Positions 17,196-25,628 of a stretch of 39,854 bases of DNA are shown here, piece by piece; the first letter of the stretch is position 1, and every line of letters starts with the position of its first letter. Made by a program: the position numbers and the translations under genes. The stretch spans positions 1 to 39,854 of the forward strand of contig JANQEV010000127.1 of the NCBI GenBank assembly GCA_028278145.1. The letters are read 5' to 3'. Under the pieces are notes generated by a model. That model was not told the DNA's origin and searched no databases. It saw only the letters and a program-made list of their open reading frames with translations. Source of the stretch: Chromatiales bacterium (GTDB lineage: Bacteria > Pseudomonadota > Gammaproteobacteria > Chromatiales > Chromatiaceae).

Positions 17196-18461
17196 CTACA
17201 GGGTAAGCAGAGTTTCTGTTTCTTCTATCTGCTCCTGAGCAGCTTCCAGTATGGCGAGGCTATGGTGCGGGGTCAACTCCCCCAGGTTAAGACGCGGCAT
17301 GGCCGGGACCTGGTCCAGGGGGGGTACAGCCAGGGCGTGATCAGTGCCGACAAAACTGTGTAGCTGTGCAACAATAAGCAGGTCACAATAGTCTGGAGGC
17401 CCATCGCTGCGGCGCATCCAGTCCTCAGCCTCTTTTGCGGCTTCTATGTATTCATCAGCAAAGCGCCAGGATCTCAGGATGCGACCGCCAAATGAACCGC
17501 GCAGCTCGTGGATGGCAAGGTCTACTGCTGCTGGATCTGAGGCCATCTCCGGGTAGCTTGCGGCATTGTTGAGGATGGCAGCCACACCGATGTCGTGTAG
17601 TAGACCAATAGACATGGCCTCGTCAGGATTAAACTGCTTGTACTGTTTGGCCAAAACGTAGCATATAGCCGCTACCCTTATGCTGTGTCTCCAAAGATCA
17701 TGCATGCGCTGGTTCAGCACATCTGATTTGGTCTGAAACAGGTCGCGCATGGTGTAATTCACCACCAGGTTATGGGTTACCCGGAGTCCAAGGCGTACCA
17801 CTGCCGAGGTGCAGCTCTCCACAGGATTGAGCGATCCATAAAAGGCGCTGTTTGCAGCCTTTACGATCTTGGCAGTGACCGCAGGGTCGCTCTGGATGAT
17901 TCTGGCAATGGTGTTGGCATCACTGGATTCATCCTGGATGGCGTGGCCCAGTTTCGATGCTACCTCCGGAAGTGACGGTAGGTTCAGCCGATCAAGTTGC
18001 AGGTCCTGTTCCAGTTGTCTGCTGAGGCGGTTGGTGATACCACGCTCTACCGTACTCTCCTCTTCCCCCACCTCATAGCCGTCAGGAAGCCCCGTGGGCG
18101 CTTGGCTGGCTACGGATTCGTAAATCAGGAAGTTGTCAATGCAGATATAGGCTACATCGCTTAGGCAGCTGACCTGAAATTTGCGTGGCAGCAATTGGGA
18201 TAGCGGATGTTTTACATCCCCTGCACTGGTATCGAGGACCTTGATCTTGCCATCTGCCGCGGTGAGTTGAACCTTGCCGTCGACCAGGTAGTAACTCTGT
18301 TCATCATTGCTGCCTAACTCGATCAGGGTACTGCCGGCCTGGGCATAGGATATCTCTATGCTGTTGGCAAGTAGCTCAAGCTGTTCCCTGCTCCATTCAT
18401 TCAATGGAATGAACTTGCGTAATAAGCTTATTTCAGGCCTTACCTTGAATGAGTCTGGCAT
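17196..18461 (-). CDS. Cyclic-nucleotide-binding/HDOD domain signalling protein
   Basis: 421 residues. Residues 15-115 form a cNMP-binding-like beta roll (IELGSNDEQSYYLVDGKVQLTA), although the phosphate-binding cassette is not clear. Residues 155-350 form an HDOD domain (NLPSLPEVASKLGHAI, IIQSDPAVTAKIVKAANSAFYG, AVVRLGLRVTHNLVV, SIGLLHDIGVAAILN). HDOD is related to HD hydrolases but usually lacks catalytic metal ligands; here one HD pair (LLHDIG) remains. Such proteins act in signalling, often around motility or c-di-GMP networks. Upstream of tlpA in a possible operon. Output and ligand are unknown. Confidence 0.9.
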   Translation of the reverse strand: MPDSFKVRPEISLLRKFIPLNEWSREQLELLANSIEISYAQAGSTLIELGSNDEQSYYLVDGKVQLTAADGKIKVLDTSAGDVKHPLSQLLPRKFQVSCLSDVAYICIDNFLIYESVASQAPTGLPDGYEVGEEESTVERGITNRLSRQLEQDLQLDRLNLPSLPEVASKLGHAIQDESSDANTIARIIQSDPAVTAKIVKAANSAFYGSLNPVESCTSAVVRLGLRVTHNLVVNYTMRDLFQTKSDVLNQRMHDLWRHSIRVAAICYVLAKQYKQFNPDEAMSIGLLHDIGVAAILNNAASYPEMASDPAAVDLAIHELRGSFGGRILRSWRFADEYIEAAKEAEDWMRRSDGPPDYCDLLIVAQLHSFVGTDHALAVPPLDQVPAMPRLNLGELTPHHSLAILEAAQEQIEETETLLTL

Positions 18462-18537
18462 ATGTCTACGAAGCGCCTATTTGTGTTTGTTGTTCTGTTT
18501 AGATGATTTCTGGTCCCTGGTATTTCTACCAGTCATC

Positions 18538-19497
18538 TTAACATTTGACTTGATTCAGCGTATTTAGTTGCAGGCTGCCGGTAAGTTCTGTAACGGAGTT
18601 TAGCTCATGACGGGCCAGATAGTCACTGATCCCCTGGTTAATCTTGTTACATATTAATGGGTCGTAGAATAGGGCGGTACCAACCCCAACCGCGCTGGCA
18701 CCGCAGATCATGAATTCGATGGCATCTTCAGCACAGCTGACGCCCCCCTGACCGATGATGGGGATATCGTGTTCCTTACACACCTGGTAAACCTGGTGCA
18801 CCTTGAGTAGTGCAACGGGTTTAATCGCTGGACCTGAGAGGCCGCCTTGGTTATTTCCTATGATAGGCCTGCGTTGCTCAGCATCTATGGCCATTCCCAT
18901 CAGGGTGTTGATAGCAGAAAAGGCATCACTGCCAGCTTCAATACAGTGACGGGCATTATCTGCTATGTCGGTCTGATTGGGAGACAGTTTGGTAATCAGG
19001 GGTTTTTGGGTCACTCTGCGACATGCTTCGACCACCCGAGCCGACATCTCCGGATCGTTTCCAAAGGCGGCACCGCCTTTTTTTACATTGGGACAGGATA
19101 TATTGATCTCGATAGCGGCCACTGGTGAATCGTTGAAGCGTTCGGTGACTTTTACATACTCTTCTATGGTGGAGCCGGATACGTTGGCGATAAAATTGGT
19201 TTCAGAAAAATCCAGTTGCGGCAGAATCTCATCCACTACGAAATCCACCCCGGGATTCTGCAGGCCGATGGCATTGAGCATACCGGTATTGGTTTCGTAG
19301 ATACGGTGGGGAGGATTGCCCAGACGCGCTTCACCCGTAGTTCCCTTGAGGCAGACAGCCCCCACATCCCGGTTGGAAAACCCTTTTACCCGCGTATACT
19401 CTTCTCCGAAGCCAACGCAACCGGAAAGCAGTACCAGTGGATTTGCCAGCTTGAGACCGCAGAGTTCCACCGCCAGGGGTGAGTTGTTGTTATTCAT
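18538..19497 (-). CDS. pyrD: Dihydroorotate dehydrogenase class 1B, catalytic subunit
   Basis: 319 residues from the ATG at 19497 (a TTG seven codons upstream is possible but adds no conserved sequence). FMN enzyme of pyrimidine synthesis. The catalytic base is Cys135 in NISCPNVKKGG, which marks class 1B (NAD-dependent) rather than the membrane class 2 enzyme usual in gammaproteobacteria, where a serine is used. Other motifs: GLQNPG, NNQGGLSGPAIKP and IGQGGV. Class 1B normally works with the iron-sulfur/FAD subunit PyrK, which is not in this window. It is divergent from trmL, with only 23 bp between the start codons. Confidence 0.93.
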   Translation of the reverse strand: MNNNNSPLAVELCGLKLANPLVLLSGCVGFGEEYTRVKGFSNRDVGAVCLKGTTGEARLGNPPHRIYETNTGMLNAIGLQNPGVDFVVDEILPQLDFSETNFIANVSGSTIEEYVKVTERFNDSPVAAIEINISCPNVKKGGAAFGNDPEMSARVVEACRRVTQKPLITKLSPNQTDIADNARHCIEAGSDAFSAINTLMGMAIDAEQRRPIIGNNQGGLSGPAIKPVALLKVHQVYQVCKEHDIPIIGQGGVSCAEDAIEFMICGASAVGVGTALFYDPLICNKINQGISDYLARHELNSVTELTGSLQLNTLNQVKC

Positions 19498-19520
19498 TAG
19501 ACCGAGATACCTCTCCAAAT

Positions 19521-19988
19521 ATGTTTAACGTCGTATTGTACCAACCAGAGATACCGCCCAACACCGGAAATATCATTCGCCTCTGTGCCAACAGCGGTAG
19601 TTCTCTGCATCTGATTCACCCGTTGGGATTCTCTCTGGATGAGAAAAGTCTGCGCCGTGCCGGGATGGATTACAGGGAGCTTGCGAACATGCAAGAGTAT
19701 ACGAGTATGCAGGACTATCTGGAACAGCAGGAAGCTAGCCGTATATTTGCCTGCTCTACCCGGGGGCGGCAGGACTACACCGAGGTTGCCTACCAGCCGG
19801 GTGATACCCTGCTGTTTGGTCCCGAGACCCGTGGATTGCCACAGGAGATGCTGGATGCCATGCCAGCTGAGCAGTTAATCAGGATTCCCATGTGCCCTGA
19901 CAACCGCAGTTTGAATCTATCCAATGCGGTGGCGATTATTCTGTATGAAGCCTGGCGCCAGCAGGGTTTTGCTGGTGCAGAGCGATAA
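19521..19988 (+). CDS. trmL: tRNA (cytidine/uridine-34-2'-O)-methyltransferase
   Basis: 155-residue SPOUT-class enzyme that 2'-O-methylates the wobble base of tRNA-Leu isoacceptors. The start ATG at 19521 gives the family N-terminus MFNVVLYQPEIPPNTGNIIR. The SAM-binding knot is visible in LLFGPETRGLP, IRIPM and RSLNLSNAVAIILYEAWRQ. Length and motifs are as in the enteric protein. An in-frame extension upstream overlaps pyrD and is rejected. It converges on gpsA (31 bp between stops). Confidence 0.97.
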   Translation: MFNVVLYQPEIPPNTGNIIRLCANSGSSLHLIHPLGFSLDEKSLRRAGMDYRELANMQEYTSMQDYLEQQEASRIFACSTRGRQDYTEVAYQPGDTLLFGPETRGLPQEMLDAMPAEQLIRIPMCPDNRSLNLSNAVAIILYEAWRQQGFAGAER

Positions 19989-20019
19989 CACTGGGTGTCG
20001 CCAAGTTAGGGAGTATTAC

Positions 20020-21024
20020 CTATTCCGCTTCCGGTCTCTGGCTTCTCCCCAGCAGGTGATGTACTGCCTGTTTGGGATCAAGGCCTTCATACAATACACG
20101 ATAGGTCTGTTCAGTTATTGGCATCTCAATGCCCAGTTCCAGAGCCTTGGTGTGGATTACACGGGCAGCCTCTACGCCTTCAACTTCCTGGCCTATATCC
20201 TGTTTAGCCTCTTCAATACTCTTTCCAGCTGCCAGGGCGAGACCCATACGCCGATTGCGGGATTGGTTGTCGGTACAGGTAAGGGCCAGGTCACCCAACC
20301 CGGCCAGACCCATAAAAGTGTCCTGTTGACCACCCATGGCCATTCCCAGACGCATTATCTCGGCCAAACCCCTGGTTATCAGTGCCGCCCTGGTATTGGC
20401 GCCGAAGTTCAGGCCGTCAGCAATTCCGGCGGCAATGGCCATGACATTTTTAGCAGCACCGCCGATCTGTACTCCAATAATGTCGTCACTATAGTAGGCC
20501 CGGAAGCGCTCAGAATGCAGGTAGCCTGCTACCCGCTTTGCATGTTCCTGAGAAGTGGAGGCAACGGTAACTGCCGTGGGTAGACCCTGCGCTACTTCAC
20601 CCGCAAAGGTGGGTCCTGAGATAATACCAATGGGTCGGTCCCCCAGGATCTCCTGTGCCACTGTACTCAGCAGCTGGCCGCTCGGCTTCTCCAGTCCTTT
20701 AGTGGCCCAACTCAAGGTTGTGCCGCTATCCAGCATTGGTTCGATGGTCTGTAGCAGAGATGGGAAGGCGTGGCTGGGTACCACCACCAGTACCTCCTCT
20801 ACAGCATCCAGGGCCTGGCTAAGATCTGCGATTGGCTGCAGTCCTTCCGGAAAGGGGAAGCCAGGTAGAAACTGCCGGTTTTCACCATCCCGAAGCAGGG
20901 CCTCTATCTCGGATTCCAATCCCCATAGCCTGACCTTGGCGCCATTGCGTGCCAACAGGATGGCCAGAGCCGTACCCCAGGATCCGGCACCCAGGACGGC
21001 GATGGCTGGAACTGGTGATGCCAT
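20020..21024 (-). CDS. gpsA: Glycerol-3-phosphate dehydrogenase [NAD(P)+]
   Basis: 334 residues. Makes sn-glycerol-3-phosphate from dihydroxyacetone phosphate for phospholipid synthesis. The NAD(P)-binding Rossmann motif VLGAGSWGTALA is at residues 10-21. The active-site region has ISGPTFAGEVA, GGAAKNVMAIAAG (catalytic Lys) and GLAGLGDLALTCT. I start at the ATG at 21024, four nt after the secB stop; the longer frame begins inside secB. The secB-gpsA order is widely conserved in gammaproteobacteria. Confidence 0.97.
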   Translation of the reverse strand: MASPVPAIAVLGAGSWGTALAILLARNGAKVRLWGLESEIEALLRDGENRQFLPGFPFPEGLQPIADLSQALDAVEEVLVVVPSHAFPSLLQTIEPMLDSGTTLSWATKGLEKPSGQLLSTVAQEILGDRPIGIISGPTFAGEVAQGLPTAVTVASTSQEHAKRVAGYLHSERFRAYYSDDIIGVQIGGAAKNVMAIAAGIADGLNFGANTRAALITRGLAEIMRLGMAMGGQQDTFMGLAGLGDLALTCTDNQSRNRRMGLALAAGKSIEEAKQDIGQEVEGVEAARVIHTKALELGIEMPITEQTYRVLYEGLDPKQAVHHLLGRSQRPEAE

Positions 21025-21028
21025 AGGT

Positions 21029-21499
21029 TTAGTTGGCAGGCTCGGTTGAGCCTTCCTGTATCTGCTGTATGTGTTGTTGAAACAGGTGATCAAAGTTGAC
21101 CGGAGTCAGCAGCAGTTGTGGAAAGCCGCCTTTGATGACCAGATCTGAGACTACTTCACGGGCGTACGGAAATAGAATGTTAGGACAGTAGGCCCCAAGC
21201 ATCGGGCCCATCTCCTCATTGGAAAAACCCCTTAAAGTAAAAATGCCGGCTTGCTGTACCTCCACCAGATAGGCGGTCTTGTCACCAAGCTTGGTGGTTA
21301 CGGTAACGGCCAGAATTACCTCAAAGGCATCGTCGCCCAGCTTGTTCACCTCACTGTTAAGGGAGAGATTGGACTCCGGTTTCCACTCCATGGTGAAAAC
21401 ATCTGGTGTATTCGGAGTTTCAAAGGAGAGATCTTTGGTGTAGATGCGCTGAAGATCAAATTTGCGGTTGTCTTCTGCCTGCTGTGCATTGTCGGACAT
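21029..21499 (-). CDS. secB: Protein-export chaperone SecB
   Basis: 156-residue tetrameric cytosolic chaperone that holds preproteins unfolded for SecA. Conserved signatures are QRIYTKDLSFETPNTP near the N-terminus and CPNILFPYAREVVSDLV with GGFPQLLLTPVNFDHL toward the C-terminus. Normal length. The ATG at 21499 lies 44 nt after the rhodanese gene; gpsA follows 4 nt downstream. Confidence 0.98.
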   Translation of the reverse strand: MSDNAQQAEDNRKFDLQRIYTKDLSFETPNTPDVFTMEWKPESNLSLNSEVNKLGDDAFEVILAVTVTTKLGDKTAYLVEVQQAGIFTLRGFSNEEMGPMLGAYCPNILFPYAREVVSDLVIKGGFPQLLLTPVNFDHLFQQHIQQIQEGSTEPAN

Positions 21500-21543
21500 C
21501 TTTAAGGTTCCATGTTTTTTGTTTAAAAGAGAGAGAAGTTTGT

Positions 21544-21966
21544 TTACTTACGGCTGACCGGTAGGTTGGAGCTTTGCCAAGCCAGGATTCCACCCTTGAG
21601 GTTATAGACCTCATCAAAGCCATGGGCGGATAACATCTTACAGGCCCCGGATGATTGGGCTCCGGAACGACAGGATACAATGACCGGTTTATCCTTATGC
21701 TTTTCCAGCTGATTGAGCTGAGTCTTAAAGCTGCTCATGGGAATGTTGATGGCGTTGATGATGTGTGCCTTGGAGTAGTCACCAATGGGGCGAACATCCA
21801 CCACCACGGCATCTTTACGGTTTATGAGTTCTGTAGCCTGCTGGGGACTGACTGTGCCTTTCCCCCCCATATCGGCCATTATGTTCTGGGTCAGGAGAAA
21901 GAGGATCACTGCAAAGGCAGCAACTAGGGCCAGATGGTTTCCGGCAAATTCTAAGAGTTGTTCCAT
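21544..21966 (-). CDS. yibN: Membrane-anchored rhodanese-like sulfurtransferase (YibN-like)
   Basis: 140 residues from the ATG at 21966 (a TTG six codons upstream is an alternative). One N-terminal membrane helix (about 10-26) anchors a single rhodanese domain (about 38-133). The active-site loop CRSGAQS starts at Cys99, so unlike the enteric YibN it keeps a potential persulfide-bearing cysteine. Other marks: VVVDVRPIGDYSKAHI and NLKGGILAW. The position before secB-gpsA matches the enteric yibN-grxC-secB-gpsA order, but grxC is missing here. Beside an ArsR regulator with possible persulfide-sensing cysteines, a role in sulfur handling is plausible. Confidence 0.9.
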   Translation of the reverse strand: MEQLLEFAGNHLALVAAFAVILFLLTQNIMADMGGKGTVSPQQATELINRKDAVVVDVRPIGDYSKAHIINAINIPMSSFKTQLNQLEKHKDKPVIVSCRSGAQSSGACKMLSAHGFDEVYNLKGGILAWQSSNLPVSRK

Positions 21967-22092
21967 GGTAGTTGGTGTAGCCAAATTATCTGCAAAAGGC
22001 TAATTCTACCTTGGAATGAGAAAAACGGAACGGAAAATTACTATCTAGTCCGTATTTGCTGAAATAACCGCTGTAATTATGAAATAGTGTAC

Positions 22093-22464
22093 TCAGGGAC
22101 GGTGCTGGCAGAACACGTCGCGCATCATACCGATCAGTTTCAGAGTCCTGGCATCACTTACCCGGTAGAAGACCCTATTGGCATCTTTGCGTGAGGTTAG
22201 AATCCCCTTGTCTCGCAGAATGGCAAGATGCTGTGAGATGTTACTTTGTGAGGTGCCAACGAATTCTACTATATCCTGTACGCTGACTTCCTGGTCACCC
22301 AGGGTGCATAGGATTTTGAGACGCAGCGGGTGAGACATGGCCTTGAGAGAACGGGAGGCGCGTTCCACATCCTCGTCCCGGTCCAGAAGTGCTACGTTAT
22401 TCTCCGTATCTGCACTACCCATGGCAGGAAAGGGTTGTTTGTGGCTGCTGTATTTCTGGTTCAT
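22093..22464 (-). CDS. ArsR-family regulator with SqrR/BigR-like cysteine pair
   Basis: 123-residue winged-helix repressor (SHPLRLKILCTL, TSQSNISQHLAILRDKGIL, ANRVFYRV). There is no ELCVCDL metal box. The only cysteines are Cys53, in the helix after SHPLRLKI, and Cys119 near the C-terminus (DVFCQ), 66 residues apart. In the persulfide sensor SqrR the two redox cysteines (41 and 107) are also 66 apart, in equivalent helices. A sulfide/persulfide-responsive role is therefore likely but not proven. The ATG at 22464 has AGGA 8 nt upstream. A promoter and an overlapping palindrome lie just upstream, suggesting autoregulation. The rhodanese gene follows 126 nt downstream on the same strand. Confidence 0.88.
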   Translation of the reverse strand: MNQKYSSHKQPFPAMGSADTENNVALLDRDEDVERASRSLKAMSHPLRLKILCTLGDQEVSVQDIVEFVGTSQSNISQHLAILRDKGILTSRKDANRVFYRVSDARTLKLIGMMRDVFCQHRP

Positions 22465-22489
22465 GTCTCAAATCCTATTTTAAAGAAAC

Positions 22490-22518
22490 ATTATACAATA
22501 ATACGCTTTTTTATTGAA
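22490..22518 (-). promoter_or_regulatory. Promoter candidate of the arsR-like gene
   Basis: On the minus strand a perfect TATAAT (22490-22495), a 17-bp spacer and TTCAAT (22513-22518) as a weak -35. The transcript would start about 20 nt before the ATG. Confidence 0.55.
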
Positions 22519-22537
22519 TAAGGTAAAACATTATTCA
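22515..22537. promoter_or_regulatory. Candidate ArsR operator palindrome
   Basis: Perfect inverted repeat TGAATAA-N9-TTATTCA. Its left arm overlaps the -35 element of the arsR-like promoter, so binding would block transcription. The rest of the 394-bp gap to gpmI (22465-22858) is AT-rich near this site and otherwise shows nothing I can name. Confidence 0.5.
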
Positions 22538-22858
22538 CATTATTGTTATTTTTTTCGGGGGGTAATCAGAACAATAATCACTCTAATTTACTATGGTTGT
22601 AGGTTGTCCCAGGAGTCAGGTATGGAAAAACTCATGATCTTGAGATTAGGCACAGTTGGGTTGTGGATAATTAATTAGTTAATAATCATATAGTTGTCAG
22701 TGGCATTGACAGCTGTGGCTGGCTTTAGAAAAAACAAAGCCTGGGTTATTGTCGGCCAAATCAGCCCAATCGACACATTTTGGCTATCAGTTTTGGCCCA
22801 CTCCAGGCAAAGATGGTTTAATGGACCGTTGTAGGTCAATTTTGGAGCTTTAGGTATT

Positions 22859-24391
22859 ATGAAATCCGGTCTGAAACCTGTGGTGCTGCTAATTCTGGAT
22901 GGCTGGGGCTACAGTGAAAACAGGGAATCCAATGCGATCTACAACGCAGATACACCCAATTGGGACCGGTTGTGGAGTGAGTATCCTCATACCCTCATCG
23001 GTACCTCAGGATCCAAAGTTGGCTTACCAGGCGGTCAGATGGGTAACTCCGAGGTAGGGCATCTGAATCTGGGTGCCGGACGAATCGTATACCAGGATTT
23101 GACCCGGGTCAGTAAAGCTATCGAGGATGGCTCTTTCTTTACCAATCCAGCCCTGGTCAAAGCGGTAAGCGCCGCGCGTGCAAATGCTGGTGCAGTACAT
23201 ATCTTTGGGTTGCTATCACCCGGTGGGGTACACAGTCATGAAGAGCATATTTATGCCATGGTACGGATGGCGGTGCAGGGTGGCTGTGACAAAGTATATG
23301 TGCACGCCTTTCTGGATGGCCGTGATACACCCCCCAAGAGTGCGGGCCCGTCACTGGAGCGGTTGCAAGAGGCAATGGACCAGGCCGGTGGCGGAAGGAT
23401 TGCCACAATCGTCGGCCGCTATTACGCCATGGATCGCGATAATCGCTGGGAGCGGGTGGTTAAGGGTTATGATCTGGTGACTGGAGCCGATGCAGCCTTC
23501 ACTGCCCCTGATGCCCAGGCGGCGCTTGAGCAGGCCTATGCCCGTGACGAAACCGATGAGTTTGTTCAGGGTACTCGTATTGGGGAGAGGGTATCCATGG
23601 CGGATGGAGATTCCGTAGTGTTTATGAACTTCCGCTCTGACCGTGCACGGGAGTTGACCCGCTCGTTTATTGAGCCAGATTTTTCTGAGTTTGAGCGTAA
23701 GGTGGCTCCCCAGCTTGGAGCTTTTGTTACCTTGACCAGATACCATGAGGAGTTCGATGTTCCGGTAGCCTTCGGTCCGGCAGAACTTAATAATATCTTG
23801 GCGGAATATATCTCAGATCTGGATATGCGCCAGCTGCGTCTGGCTGAGACCGAGAAGTATGCCCACGTCACCTTCTTTTTCAACGGCGGCAGGGAAGAAC
23901 CGTTCCCAGGAGAAGACCGGGTGCTGGTGCCATCGCCCCAGGTTGCCACCTATGACCAGCAACCGGAGATGAGTTCCGTAGAGGTTACCGACAATTTAGT
24001 ACAGGCCATTGAGGCTGGTACCCATGAGCTGATCATCTGCAACTATGCCAATCCGGATATGGTAGGTCACACCGGTAACTACGAAGCGGCAGTAAAGGCG
24101 ATAGGTGCTATAGACAATGCTCTGGGCCGGATCGTTAAGGCCCTGAAATCGGTGGGAGGTGAGATGCTGATAACGGCAGATCACGGTAATGCCGAGCATA
24201 TGCATGATGCAGATACCGGGCAGCCCCATACAGCCCATAGCAATAATCCGGTGCCGCTGGTTTATGTTGGTCGCCCGGGTGAGTTGTTGGAGGATGGGGC
24301 CCTGTGTGATATAGCACCTACTCTGCTCTATATGCTGGGCCTGGAGCAGCCGGCCGAAATGTCTGGTCGGACACTACTGAAACTTTCCTGA
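22859..24391 (+). CDS. gpmI: 2,3-bisphosphoglycerate-independent phosphoglycerate mutase
   Basis: 510-residue glycolytic/gluconeogenic enzyme that interconverts 3- and 2-phosphoglycerate with two Mn ions. Alkaline-phosphatase-fold motifs: LLILDGWG (metal-binding Asp14), [18 protein letters not shown] (phospho-Ser64), [36 protein letters not shown] and [11 protein letters not shown]. Normal length. Followed after 12 nt by envC; the gpmI-envC-ctpA-yibQ order is conserved in gammaproteobacteria. Confidence 0.98.
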   Translation: MKSGLKPVVLLILDGWGYSENRESNAIYNADTPNWDRLWSEYPHTLIGTSGSKVGLPGGQMGNSEVGHLNLGAGRIVYQDLTRVSKAIEDGSFFTNPALVKAVSAARANAGAVHIFGLLSPGGVHSHEEHIYAMVRMAVQGGCDKVYVHAFLDGRDTPPKSAGPSLERLQEAMDQAGGGRIATIVGRYYAMDRDNRWERVVKGYDLVTGADAAFTAPDAQAALEQAYARDETDEFVQGTRIGERVSMADGDSVVFMNFRSDRARELTRSFIEPDFSEFERKVAPQLGAFVTLTRYHEEFDVPVAFGPAELNNILAEYISDLDMRQLRLAETEKYAHVTFFFNGGREEPFPGEDRVLVPSPQVATYDQQPEMSSVEVTDNLVQAIEAGTHELIICNYANPDMVGHTGNYEAAVKAIGAIDNALGRIVKALKSVGGEMLITADHGNAEHMHDADTGQPHTAHSNNPVPLVYVGRPGELLEDGALCDIAPTLLYMLGLEQPAEMSGRTLLKLS

Positions 24392-24403
24392 ATCTCACAC
24401 CTC

Positions 24404-25549
24404 ATGCATAGCACTTCCCGGACAACCAGACTGCAGCGGGTGGTGCTTATCCTACTGTTTCTTTTTGTCGACGCAGCGCTGGCGCAGGATAAACAGAAGG
24501 AGCTGCAACAGTTGCGTAGTCAGATGCAGGAGATCCAGTCAGATCTTGGGCAGCAGCAGAAACAGCGCTGGGTACAGCAGCAGGGGTTGATGGCGGCAGA
24601 GAAAAAGATCGGACGGCAGAGTAGGGAACTCAAGAAGTTGGAGCGCAAGCTTGCAGAGCAAAAACAGCGTATTCGGGCCTCAAAGATACAACAGGGCCTT
24701 AATCGTAACTCACTGGTATCCCAGCGCCATACCATGGAACAGCAGATCCGGGCGGCCTACGCCATTGGTCGGCAGGATCGCCTCAAGCTGTTGCTGAATC
24801 AGCAGGACCCAGCAGTGGCTGGGCGCATCATGGTCTATCATGACTATTTCAACCGCAGCCGGGTACACCTGCTTGATCTTATCCAGGACACACTGGACAA
24901 ACTGCAGCATGCTGAGAAGGAGATGACTACTGAGCAGAAGCGGATGAGTGGGTTACAGGCCAGAAAACAGCAGGAGAGGCGGGCGCTGGAGCGGAGTCGT
25001 GGCAAGAGAAAACAACTTATTGCGCAGCTTAATCGGAAGATCTCTTCTGGTGGCGATCGGCTCAAGGAGCTGAAGGAAGATGAGAAACGGCTGCAGAACC
25101 TGTTGCTACAGATCCAGGAGAAGGCACTGCAACAGAGCCGAATCAACGCCCGAAAGAGGCCGTTTAAGAGCCGTAAGGGGAAGATGAACTGGCCTGCCAG
25201 AGGTAAATTCAAGGCGCGCTTTGGTACCAAGAAACGTGGCGGTCTGAAATGGGATGGTGTCCTTATCAGTGCCGCAGAGGGGGCTGATGTTAAGGCGGTA
25301 TACCATGGCAAAGTGGTATTTGCCGACTGGCTCCGGGGTTTTGGCCTGATGCTGATCCTGGATCATGGTGATGGTTACATGACCCTGTACGGACATAATC
25401 AAAGCCTTGCCAAGCAGTCGGGAGACCTGGTCAGTACCAACGAAGTGGTAGCAGTTCTGGGCGATAGTGGGGGTCAGACAGAGCCTGGGGTCTATTTTGC
25501 CATGCGGCACAAGGGCAAGCCCGTGAACCCATCAAAATGGTTTAAATAG
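24404..25549 (+). CDS. envC: Murein hydrolase activator EnvC
   Basis: 381 residues. Signal peptide (about 1-27, ending ALA), long Gln/Lys/Arg-rich coiled coil (about 28-245) and a C-terminal LytM (M23) domain (about 260-381). The LytM metal ligands are degenerate: the usual HxGxD entry reads KWDGV, and the final HxH reads YFAMRH. It should therefore be non-catalytic, like the enteric EnvC, which activates cell-separation amidases at the division septum under FtsEX control. The ATG at 24404 follows gpmI by 12 nt. Confidence 0.93.
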   Translation: MHSTSRTTRLQRVVLILLFLFVDAALAQDKQKELQQLRSQMQEIQSDLGQQQKQRWVQQQGLMAAEKKIGRQSRELKKLERKLAEQKQRIRASKIQQGLNRNSLVSQRHTMEQQIRAAYAIGRQDRLKLLLNQQDPAVAGRIMVYHDYFNRSRVHLLDLIQDTLDKLQHAEKEMTTEQKRMSGLQARKQQERRALERSRGKRKQLIAQLNRKISSGGDRLKELKEDEKRLQNLLLQIQEKALQQSRINARKRPFKSRKGKMNWPARGKFKARFGTKKRGGLKWDGVLISAAEGADVKAVYHGKVVFADWLRGFGLMLILDHGDGYMTLYGHNQSLAKQSGDLVSTNEVVAVLGDSGGQTEPGVYFAMRHKGKPVNPSKWFK

Positions 25550-25628
25550 AAAGACCTGCCGCAATGTCTTATAGTTAATAGTTATAATCTGAGGTAACAT
25601 CTGGCTATCCAGGTAGGGATTTGATGAT

